Below, piece by piece: positions 11,543 to 21,008 of a DNA stretch of 64,000 bases. The notes beneath the pieces are model-generated. The model saw nothing but the letters and a program-made list of their open reading frames with translations. It did no database searches and was not told the DNA's origin. This stretch comes from Pyrus communis (lineage: Eukaryota; Streptophyta; Magnoliopsida; Rosales; Rosaceae): positions 20,541,742 to 20,605,741 of the forward strand of contig NC_084811.1 in NCBI RefSeq assembly GCF_963583255.1, read 5' to 3'. Numbering within the stretch: the stretch's first letter is position 1; the number at the start of each line of letters is the position of its first letter. The position numbers and the translations under genes are program-made.

Positions 11543-11811
11543 TGTTGTAGTTCTATCGGATTAGGAATGTGATTGTGTAAATTCTAGTATATCTAGGAGT
11601 ATCTTGTAGTTACCTATTAGGAGTTGATTACCTATTAAGAGATGTAATCCTAAAAGGGTATGGATTCTACCCATCCTACTACTATAAATAAAGGTATAAC
11701 AGGGTGATACAATACACACCTCAGAATTAAATCTCTCTCTTTCTCTCTTGTTGCCACCGGCCCCTTCTCCCTCTCTGTCCTTATACAGTTCAGTCAAATA
11801 GGCGTACAACA
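11543..11811 (+). mobile_element. Copia-type LTR
   Basis: Begins TGTTGTAGTT and ends GTACAACA. Its first ~45 bp closely match, in reverse complement, the LTRs at 33219-33458 and 42770-43014, including the block 'GGAATGTGATTGTGTAAA'. A TATA-like 'CTATAAATAAAGG' lies at about 11682. The sequence after 11812 resembles the start of the element's interior. No partner LTR in the same orientation was found downstream. Confidence 0.65.
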
Positions 11812-13380
11812 CGCTCTTACTAGAAGCTAAGGAACTGAAGGATCGTAGAAGGAGGCAATCTTCTACAAACTTAAGGACTTTCAATCGTTTTCTACCAATT
11901 AAGTTCTTCTAAAATAAATTAAGATATTTGCAAAAAACCTTGAAGCATGAAAGCCTTCCCTATGATACATGAACCCCTTATGTTTATATTTTCCTTCCAA
12001 TTATATATATCGTATATATTTTGTCAATATATATAATTGTTCATGCATTACGCATATATGCTATGTGAAATTGTGAATCAAAGAATCGAAATTAATTTAA
12101 AAGCAATTAGGGTTTTTTAACCCTAGAATTTGAAAAGAAAAAAATTTTGGGATTTTTTTGCAGCATCACCGTGCTGGCCTGAAGCCCAGCCGTGTGGCGA
12201 TAGACCTCGGGATGGCATCTCCTACACCTTGGACTTTGTGCAGCCCTATGGGCTTGTTGTTTCTCTCAAAACTCGACCAGGCCTCGGCCTGAGATGGCCA
12301 CCACACGAGCTTGAAACCCTAGTCCAAACCCGACCCAACCCCCATGCCAGAATCATATTGGGCCTGTCCCCAACACGGGCTTGAAGCCCCGTCCTGTCTG
12401 CAGCAATCTTCCTAGCTTGCTAGACCAGTTCCTAGCCACGGCTCACAACACCACAGCCAACCCTGCAGGTTGGGCTTATCCCTACGACCCAAAACTGAAA
12501 CCCAGCCTTGGCTGGGGTTTCCTCACACCACTTGCAAGCCAGCCTTTGGGCTGGGCTTACTCCCACGTTGGTCTCGGCCCAAAAATGCCAGCAGCTTTAC
12601 TGCTGGGCTTTTTTTCCCCTGCCCATGGCCTGTTGCCACGCATTGGGCTGCTCCTAGTAGCCACCCGAGCCCAATAAACATTATAAGGCTTTGCCCTACT
12701 TACGACACCCATGCCTACGATGTTTAGGCTATGGTTTTTCGAACCCAATGCTATTTTTTGGCATTCTAAATAATTTTAACCCGACTGTTATAAGTATTTT
12801 TGCATCTACAATCGACCCTGAATGGTCTCAATCTATTGAATTAATTAAAGTGACCAGCAGTCCACTAATCTGACAATTAATCCAAAATTATTGGCCTGAA
12901 ACTCACTTTTTTGGCAATTAACAATTCAATAAATTATTTAGTTTTTTTGAACCGTTGACTATCTTTCGTAGTCCCGAAGCACTCATACTTGGGTTCCTGA
13001 AGCAATCCACAAATCCACTACACTTTATTGTATATTGTATTCTGTGTTTTGCAAGTACCCCTATATGAACTAAACATTCATAACTAAATCGAACCTGTAG
13101 TTTTGAATTTAGTGCCTTTGAAACCCGAAGTTTTCATTCAAAACTTACCACATGAAACCTATAACTTTCATGCATAAATTAAACCAATACATGTATATAG
13201 AACCCAAATGTTTTACGATATATGTCTATGACTTTCCATATGACTAACCACATTTTGTTGTACCCTATGGGATGGCTACCACACAAGCCTGAAGTTGTAG
13301 TCCAAACCCGACCCAACCCGCATGCTAGAAGCATGTTGGGCTTGTCCCCGACACGGTGAATGAGGTTTGGTAGCGGTCGG
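11812..13380 (+). mobile_element. Degenerate retroelement interior with duplicated segment
   Basis: This follows the LTR at 11543. It includes a GC-rich tract (12160-12680) built of repeated 'GGGCTT' and 'GCCCA' words, which gives spurious ORFs in several frames. 12291-12379 and 13269-13356 are diverged direct copies sharing 'GTCCAAACCCGACCCAACCC'. Immediately after the second copy the sequence switches to minus-strand integrase, so the locus is rearranged. No intact gag was recognised. Confidence 0.45.
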
Positions 13381-13446
13381 CCTTAGGCGGACCAACATAG
13401 CTGCGTGCAATATTGCATGACCCCAAGCAGATACTGACAAATTGGT

Positions 13447-13764
13447 TCACATAACCAAAGTCCGAGCTATCGTTTGAAGGCGCTTTATGAAAGCTTCTGC
13501 CAGGCTGTTTTGGTTGTGAACATGGGGTACATGATGTTCAACTTCAATCCCATCAGACATGCAATAATCATCAAAGGTTTGTGACGTAAACTCTCCAACA
13601 TTATCCAGTTGAATCAACTTGATCAGATAATCAGGATGGTGAGCCCTAAGCTTAATAATTTGTGCTAGGAGTTTCGCAAATGCAACATTGCAAAACCACT
13701 TTTGCCTATAGGGATGAATTATATTGAATGGTATAATTCTGTTAATATTCCAATTCTTCGACAT
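13447..13764 (-). pseudogene. Ty1/copia integrase core fragment
   Basis: The minus-strand translation (105 aa) contains 'LIQLDNVGEFTSQTFDDYC', 'EVEHHVPHVHNQN' and 'LAEAFIKRLQTIAR'. These are the integrase-core hallmarks of plant Ty1/copia polyproteins. An old fragment of the same region lies at 41346-41573. There is no protease before it or reverse transcriptase after it, so it is an isolated relic on the strand opposite to the nearby LTR at 11543. Confidence 0.85.
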
Positions 13765-14405
13765 ATTCTTTGAATATACTCAGAATTATTTTCACCAAAC
13801 ACTATCGCCACCAAGTCCCACCATCTTCGACCAACACTCTGAACCTAGACTGATTCAACCTTTATCCAGAAAACAATCATGATCCTTAATATTTCTCACA
13901 TCCAACATCGTAGAGTATATGGGTCGAGTGCCTGCAAGATCGGGTCCAAACACAATGATCCAAAAAAAAAAAAAAAAAAAAAATCTTCAATATTGTGCCT
14001 TAAATAGATAAGAGTAACATACATGAAACTCGTTTATATGTTACTTGGCGTTTCAATCCAATAACATACAAGAAAACTGTTTTTAGGTTATAACGATATA
14101 TTTACCATAACATGTGAGAGATTTAGGTTCAACCACAAAATAAGTCAATCATAATAATTTGATATTAATCTCTGCATTTCTTGGAGTTAAGATCTCTTAG
14201 TTAAAAGTGAAAAAGAATATCATTAGAATTAAGTGAAAACACAAAAAAATTGGTAATGTGGATAAGTTCATTTCTATGTTTTTGGTTAATGAGGTATTTA
14301 TGATAGAAGCTCAATATAATACATAAGAAGTACAAAGGAAAATCCACAAGACTATTAGTTAGTATATAATTTCATTTATTTTCTCCTAATGAGGAAAATA
14401 ATAAG

Positions 14406-14597
14406 GGACAAGGATTGTATGCCCTCCTGTTTGTGTGATCACAGTTAAACCACGTCAACATTTTATATTACTATTCATTTTTATCATATTATCTTTATAA
14501 AAAAACAATATAAAATGCTGACTGGCTTAATAGTGACCACACAAAATAAGAAGGCACGAGAGAACATCAAAAATAGAAGGGCAAACAATCCTTGTCC
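14406..14597. mobile_element. Mutator-type MITE with perfect 9-bp target duplication
   Basis: 192 bp with terminal inverted repeats GGACAAGGATTG / CAATCCTTGTCC. It is flanked by identical AATAATAAG (14397-14405 and 14598-14606). A 9-bp duplication is typical of Mutator-like elements. The interior arms ('CCACGTCAACATTTTATATT' and its complement) match those of the copy at 58861-59057, so both belong to one family. Confidence 0.85.
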
Positions 14598-14606
14598 AAT
14601 AATAAG

Positions 14607-16901
14607 TGGACAAAGAAGACCCAACCAACCAAACAACAATAAATAAAGGCATTTGTCTTCCATAAAATGCATGCCTTTTTTTCTGGTGCCAAACAGTCTC
14701 TTGTGACTTTGGCTCACATCACAAAAGAATAAAAAAAAAAGAAGAAAGAGAAATAATTAAATAAATAAAAGATTCTTTGTGTTAATTATATACGTAGCAC
14801 CATCAAGTTAATGGAGATTTGACTTACATGGCAGGCAGCGCATGAATGTGGCATCATATGTGAGAGAGAGAGAGAGAGAGGGCAAAGTGTCCAAGTCTAG
14901 GTTGAAGAAGGAAATGAGTTGTTTCCGAACCATTAAAATTTGATTTAACAATTAAAATTATTTTAATTTTTAAAGTGATTTTCTGTTTATAATCGTCAGA
15001 TCAATTTTTAATGGGCTGAAGATTAGAAGAAAGGAATCCAAAGAGGATCCCTATCCGTAGAATAAGAAGCAGAGGTGGCCACGAATTTGGGGTATATATT
15101 CCCACGGGTGACTTGTGACTGTGAGCCAAATTGGGTGAATTTTTTCCACCACTCTTGCATGTGAAGTTGCAATGTAGTTCTTGTGAAACTTGTCGCTATA
15201 ATCCACCTACCACTAAAAGAAAAGTTTGTATATATGAATCAAGTCAATTCATCAAAAACAGTTTGATTGTTCTTTTTATCTAAGTTCAAATCTGAAGAAG
15301 TTGAAGTTTCGCCGTAAAATTAACGATTGAAGTTTCGCCATAAAGTTAACTAACAATATGAAGAGTAACTTAACTACTTATAAGTATACGTAAGGTCGTT
15401 TCTTTCTCCGATGTGAGATTAATACTCTCAACACACATTCTCAAGTGTGATCAATTTAAGCCTAACACTTGAAAAAATAAATTGGGTGATGTAGAGCACG
15501 TGTGGGTCGTTGAGTTTCACATGCAAGGTTCCTTCTTTATATGATGCAAGGTTAATACTCGAAACAAAATTTATTTTTAAAAATTAAAGTAGTTTAAATG
15601 ATCACTTGTATAAAGAAAATAAAATATTAAAAAACTTGTAATTTGTTTTAGTATGATAGTACAACTCTTTTTTTTTTTTTTTTTAAATAAATGTTGGAAT
15701 AATTTATACAAAATTCATCAAAACTACGTGGAAAAATGATTTAAACTTTGGCGCATATTAAAAAGCATAATGAGTTTAATCAACTTGATCAAACTCATAC
15801 ATGTGTACAGTGACACAACTTTGAACTTGTTCATTTTAACGATTTTTTTATGACGTCATGCATGGGGCAAGGTTTTGTTCATGTAAAAAGTGGGTCTCCA
15901 TGATCACAAAGTAAAAAAACGTAAAGCTTAGCAGACTAACCAAGAGTTGAGTTACATCGAAAAAAATATTACAAATTTTGAGATTGAAATTGCAATATTT
16001 TGTACTATACGATGCAATGCGAAATTTGGTGCATATCTTTTATCAGATACTTAGCATGTTGTGTAGTTAATCCATAATTAATTACATATGTAAATATACT
16101 TAAATATAATCAATCAATAATTTTGATTGACAAAGTCCAGACGTACCACATGTTGGATTTTGATGCGGTAGTGTGATGGCAGAACATTTCCTTGTCTTGT
16201 TGAAGAATGATTGCACGGAATTAATGACATGAATTAGACACGTTGATGTGATTAAAAGATTTTTAAACTGCAAATAATGCAAATTATGTTGAACGAAAAC
16301 AAGGGAGGAGAAGGGAGATTAGTAGATTAGTATTAGCAAATAGCAAATCAAATGGACCACCAAACAATCAACCACAAAGCTCCAAAAAAGTTGCCATCAT
16401 GCTACAGTATAAATTATGATGACTCAAACAGCTAATAATAATTATGTTAAAAGTTAAATATTATGGGTGCTTTTGGATAAGTGTTTGTTAATTTTGTGAT
16501 TTTAGATGTGGGTTCCTGGATGCTGGGGTACACAATTATGGACGGCCCAAATTAAAGCTCAATTTTTAAGCCTAGCGATGATTGTGTTGTCTCAACGAAA
16601 AAATAAAATTATTCAGTACTGCGGTGTAGTAGTATTTTGTATTATTTGTATATAAAAGATTTTAAGTTCGAAGTTCTGGAATGACGAGTTTCTAAAGCTC
16701 TTAGGCACGTAGTAATTACAGGTTAGATATGTGCCTCTACAAAAGTGTATTCAATCGAAGTTAGTTATATTAAGATATTGTGAATCAGTTTTGAGGTCAA
16801 CATGTGATCAAGAATTTATGAGCCTTTATTATGAAATTCTCAAAACTTAGCCACGTTTTTTTTCTCGTAAAATCATAATAGTCGAATTCGTAAATGAAGT
16901 A
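14607..16901. other. Intergenic region without recognisable genes
   Basis: AT-rich. A GA run lies at 14862-14881. A short tandem pair of 'TTGAAGTTTCGCC' units lies at 15301-15350. 15395-15560 reads like a dispersed repeat. 15020-15055 weakly resembles the end of the MITE at 45581-45803. No supported coding region was seen. Confidence 0.5.
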
Positions 16902-17071
16902 TTTTTTTTTTTTAGTACATCGATATTTTTACACTAAGGAATGGAGAGTTCAGCTAAGCTACACAATTAGCAACCTAATTTGGTATCGAATTCGCCATCT
17001 ACGAAATTTGAACCTAAGACCTCTCACTTCTAAGCAAAGAGGAATACTACCATACTGTAATATTGAGTGAC
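16902..17071 (-). mobile_element. tRNA-derived SINE copy, antisense (1 of 3 clustered)
   Basis: A T-run (the antisense poly-A tail) at 16902 is followed by the reverse complement of the SINE body. The tRNA-like part 'ACCTAAGACCTCTCACTTCT' precedes the element head, which ends 'ATTGAGTGAC'. Confidence 0.7.
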
Positions 17072-17143
17072 TTTCGTAAATGAAATTAGATCTAGTAAAA
17101 ATGCTCCATGTGCAAGAAATAGACAACGTGGCAATTTTTTTGA

Positions 17144-17323
17144 TTTTTTTTTTTTGAACAAAAAATATAATCTACATTAAGGAGGAGGAGGTTGTAGATG
17201 GGGTTAGTCTCATAATAGGTTAGCAATAATGTGGTTCAAATTCATTTTTGGTGAGAATCAAATTTAAAATATCTCACTTACAAGTGAAGAAAAGAATACT
17301 AATAAACCGTAATACTAAATGAC
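17144..17323 (-). mobile_element. tRNA-derived SINE copy, antisense (2 of 3 clustered)
   Basis: The same order as its neighbours: T-run, 'GAACAAAAAATATAATCT', 'AGTCTCATAATAGGTTAGCA', a tRNA-like block 'CTCACTTACAAGTGAAG', and the head 'ACTAAATGAC'. Confidence 0.75.
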
Positions 17324-17568
17324 AACAACATGACAGTTATAGATGTATTTCTAACGTGAATTGGAAACGTAACGAATATAGCTCACTCAAGGCTTTTCAG
17401 GTCCAATTTTTCTGTAGCAAGTAATAGTGAAAAAGGGCAGGCCTTAGCCCTCTCCGGCTTTGATGTTTGTACTATTAAGCTTTTCCTATTAGGATTGGTT
17501 TTTTTTTTCTTTTTTTGGTTTTAGGTTTTTTTTTTTTTGTTTGTTTGGTTTTAAGTTTCGTTTTGAGG

Positions 17569-17745
17569 TTTTTTTTTTTTTTTTTTGGAAAAAAACGATA
17601 TTATTTATACCAAGGGGAGGGGTAGGCTTAGCCTTATAGTGTGCTAGCAATAATTTGATTCAAATTCTCATTTGGCGAGAATCGAACCTATGACCTCTCA
17701 CTTACAATTAAAAAAAAATATCATTAGACTGTAGGATTAAGTGAC
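17569..17745 (-). mobile_element. tRNA-derived SINE copy, antisense (3 of 3 clustered)
   Basis: T-run, 'AACGATATTATTTATACCAA', 'GGCTTAGCCTTATAGTGTGC', 'GGCGAGAATCGAACCTATGA' (best-preserved B-box region), and head 'GATTAAGTGAC'. It is inserted about 300 bp upstream of the PIG3-like gene's leader. A T/G-rich stretch (17500-17568) precedes it. Confidence 0.75.
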
Positions 17746-18584
17746 ATGTTTCTCGTTGAAATTGATGTATTAACTTTTACTACAAGTAAAAGTAAGCAAA
17801 CGTGTGTAATGTACGTTTTAATCTTTCCGTTAGTGTGCGAATACATGGGCTTCATCAGTCCTTCTAAGAGGCCTACAACTTCAACACAATGGTATTGGGC
17901 TTACTCGAAAGCCTAATTTCTCACCAAAAAAGCCCCTCAAACAAATCCGGGCTTTTGTTTGCCCAACCTTCCCAATCGGGCCCACTACAAGAATTGCTCA
18001 GAATCATCAGCAGCCCATTAGCAGAAGAATAGCCCACCCGCGTACTTATTTTGTTGGGTTCTTCTGTGGCCTCGGTCGGTTGATTTTTCTCACAGTCGCA
18101 GTGGCAGTCTCTCACCTTCCAAAGTTCGGCAGTTTTTTCTTTCAGCTTTGTTTTTCTTCCAGAGAGTGCCAAAGGTAATTATTCTTTAGAATCTCAGTTT
18201 CCAATTTTATTTTTCTTTAAACTAATTTCCAATTTCTTGTGTTTATAATCGCGGCACTGTGGCAATATTTCACATTTGGTTTATTTATTTATTTTTAGGT
18301 CTGTCATATAATATGTGTGTGTATATATAAGAGATTGGGTTTATATTAAATTTTAATTCAAGTTTCAAACTTTGACCAAGCAAAAGTAAGTGAAATTTAA
18401 TCCTAGTTTTTTTGTTTTCGAAATTAATAATTTATAGAGAGGATGGTTATCAAATTAGGAATTCAGCAGTGTCAGCTGAAATTTAAATTTAAGAGGAAGC
18501 ATATAGAATTATGACTAAAAATGTGGAGTCGATGCATCTCAGTTCTCATGGATGATAAAGCTGTAATATTATATGGTTTACAAT

Positions 18585-18715
18585 GGGTAGTGCTATCCAC
18601 ACACCCATTTTTACCGCCCACACAGCCTTGTTAATTTTTGGGCCATTGATCCGATAGTCAGAAATTGAGAGGGGTGTGTGAAATGTAAAAATAAGTGGGT
18701 GGATAGCACCACCTT
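18585..18715. mobile_element. Short MITE in leader intron
   Basis: 131 bp with imperfect terminal inverted repeats ('GTGCTATCCACACACCC' against 'GGGTGGATAGCAC'). It is flanked by TTTACAAT at 18577-18584 and 18716-18723, an 8-bp (possibly 9-bp) target duplication. Confidence 0.75.
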
Positions 18716-18769
18716 TTTACAATCTTGGAGTTGGAGCCCAGGTTTGAGTTCAAGAAATTGAGAAACTAA

Positions 18770-19103
18770 GGCCTGTTTGTAACTATTTCGTTTTTAGTTT
18801 TTATTTTTTATTTTTTTGTGCTAGAGATAGAAGGAAAGTTTGTGAGAAAAATGAGGAATGGAGAAGGATGATGGGAAGTGGTGAGAGGGAAGAGAGAGAT
18901 TATACAAAAACAAAAACTTGAAAGTGAAACAACCTAAACTTGTTTGTTTTCAATTTTCGGTTTTTAGTTTTCGTTTTGCTTGTCATTGCGTATAAATTCC
19001 TTTCACATTTCTTCCGCCATTATTCTTTCACCTTTCTTCATTTCTCCTTTCTTCCACATATTTTTCCTCTATCTCTAAAAGCAAAATTGTTATCAAACGG
19101 GCC
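18770..19103. mobile_element. hAT-type MITE in leader intron
   Basis: Ends GGCCTGTTTGTAAC / GTTATCAAACGGGCC are inverted repeats of the kind common in plant hAT MITEs. The interior has purine-rich and pyrimidine-rich halves ('GAGAAAAATGAGGAATGGAG' against 'CTTCATTTCTCC'), so it could form a long hairpin. The target duplication is unclear. Confidence 0.65.
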
Positions 19104-19418
19104 CTAATTCTTCGTCAAGGGGGTAGCTTGCATGCAGTTCTTAGCATGTAATGTAGTTTGAGAAGTGAGGTGGTTTTTGATGCATTAGGAAAGAATTTGG
19201 GAAGACTGTTTGCAGTCGATAGGAATAGGATCGTCTTCTTGTTCAACAAAGTTATAGAATTACACTGGACAATGTGAGTGCAATGGTTTTCGTTTATATA
19301 CTTTACGTTTCCATCTAATAAGCCTGTAATGCTTTTCTATGCACTTGAGATTTTCTTCCTTCTGTCAGACCTCTTCAGTGGAAGCCCGAGTCCAAGGTAG
19401 GGAGAGAGTCCAGCATCG

Positions 19419-20396
19419 ATGAAGGCTATAGTGGTGAGCGCTCCAGGTGGACCGGAGGTCCTCCAACTACAAGAAGTTGAAGACCCAGAGTTCAAAGACG
19501 ATGAGGTCCTAATAAAAGTTGAGGCCACAGCACTGAACCGAGCTGATATCCTTCAGAGGAAGGGCCTGTACCCACCACCACCGGGTTCCAGCCCTTACCT
19601 GGGTCTTGAATGTTCTGGAACCGTAGTGGCCGTTGGGAAACACGTCTCACGCTGGCAGATCGGTGATAAGGTGTGTGCTCTTCTTACTGGAGGAGGGTAT
19701 GCTGAGAAGGTGGCTGTTCCAGCTGGACAAGTACTTCCTGCCCCACCTGGTGTTTCTTTGAAGGATGCTGCTAGTTTTCCTGAAGTTTCGTGCACTGTTT
19801 GGTCAACTGTTTTTATGATGAGCCGGCTATCTGCTGGTGAAACATTTTTGGTTCATGGCGGATCAAGTGGAATTGGTACGTTTGCAATTCAGATAGCTAA
19901 ATACCTGGGAGCAAAGGTGTTTATCACAGCTGGAAGTGAAGAAAAGTTAGTTTTTTGCAAGGATCTTGGAGCTGATGTGTGTATCAATTACAAGACAGAG
20001 GACTTTGTTGCGCGGGTGAAGGAAGAAACAGGTGGCAAAGGCGTGGATGTCATCCTGGATATCATTGGGGCAAACTATTTCCGTCGAAACCTTGACAGTT
20101 TAAGCTTTGATGGGAGACTTTTTGTGATCGCAACCATGGGTGGTGCTGTAACAGAGCTAGATCTTCGTGTTGTACTTTCAAAGCGCCTGACCATCCAAGC
20201 AGCAGGTTTGAGATACAGAAGTCCGGAAAACAAAGCAGCGATTGTTAGGGAGGTGGAGAGCAATGTGTGGCCTGCAATCGCGTCTGGCAAGGTGAAACCG
20301 GTGGTTTACAAGTATTTTCCGTTACATGAAGCGGCAGAGGCTCACCGGCTGATGGAAAGTAGCAAGCATATCGGAAAGATACTGCTTGTTCCGTGA
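19419..20396 (+). CDS. PIG3-type NADPH:quinone oxidoreductase (MDR superfamily)
   Basis: A 325-residue intronless CDS. It is a full-length member of the zinc-free quinone oxidoreductase/zeta-crystallin branch of medium-chain dehydrogenases, closest to the PIG3 (TP53I3) type; these are usually 320-335 aa. Features are the N-terminal GroES-like fold (about 1-125) with 'NRADILQRKGLYPPPPGSSP' (40-59), the 'VHGGSSGIG' nucleotide-binding loop (145-153) of the Rossmann domain, and C-terminal 'HIGKILLVP'. No zinc ligands are seen. Family role: NAD(P)H-dependent reduction of quinones or enones, probably cytosolic since no targeting peptide is visible. The start gives a typical N-terminus 'MKAIVVSAPGGPEVL'. 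It converges with villin: the two stop codons are about 610 bp apart. Confidence 0.93.
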   Translation: MKAIVVSAPGGPEVLQLQEVEDPEFKDDEVLIKVEATALNRADILQRKGLYPPPPGSSPYLGLECSGTVVAVGKHVSRWQIGDKVCALLTGGGYAEKVAVPAGQVLPAPPGVSLKDAASFPEVSCTVWSTVFMMSRLSAGETFLVHGGSSGIGTFAIQIAKYLGAKVFITAGSEEKLVFCKDLGADVCINYKTEDFVARVKEETGGKGVDVILDIIGANYFRRNLDSLSFDGRLFVIATMGGAVTELDLRVVLSKRLTIQAAGLRYRSPENKAAIVREVESNVWPAIASGKVKPVVYKYFPLHEAAEAHRLMESSKHIGKILLVP

Positions 20397-21008
20397 TGAT
20401 ATGAATGTTAATCGCTTTAACGGAATGGTTCGGAGCGTTCGGAGCTTGTGAGCAGCTCGGGTCCAGTATAATGCTTGGATATGCATATTTCGTGTGGCAA
20501 ATGTTTAAGTTGTAGTACTTTCGTAAATACGATAAATAAATCCGAGGTTAACGGATTATTCGGTTTGTACAATCTGATGCATTAGAGATGAACCAAAAAT
20601 TGCAAACCACAAACAATTTCCCATTCCTTTTACATAGGTCACAATTACAAAATACAAATGTATTACATATTACAAACCGAAAATTGAACCGAAAAAATCC
20701 AAAAATTTGAAATACATGTGGAAGCAAATAAAAGAATTTGACCTGCGTGCTGAGCTTTAACACTACCATCCGTGATAACTACAAGAGCCGGCAGCAGTTC
20801 AGAAAAAGAGAAAAAAGGAGAGAAGAAAATCACTCTTCAGGCAGTATCTCAATCAATACCGATACTAACCACGGAGCTATGTTCATCGAGAGCAAAATGC
20901 TCGACAGAAAACAAGGCACCACAGAAAAAACACTGATCAAAATGAATGAATTGCAAGTCAGGATGCAAATAAACACAGTAAAAGCACTCGTTCTATTGAC
21001 TTCGGCCT

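Larger units (their letters stand above)
18050..19418 (+). promoter_or_regulatory. 5'UTR and leader intron of PIG3-like gene
   Basis: A probable non-coding exon ends at 18174 (CCAAAG|GTAATT). A good acceptor lies at 19361-19368 (TTCTGTCAG|ACCTC), 50 bp before the start codon, implying a leader intron of about 1.19 kb (18175-19368). Two MITEs sit inside it, at 18585-18715 and 18770-19103. The transcription start is a guess. The splice sites are inferred from sequence alone. Confidence 0.5.

Noticed and set aside
12130..12748. Four overlapping ORFs in the GC-rich tract
   Set aside because: They lie in several frames on both strands of repeated GGGCTT/GCCCA words beside a copia LTR; no conserved domain or splice structure.
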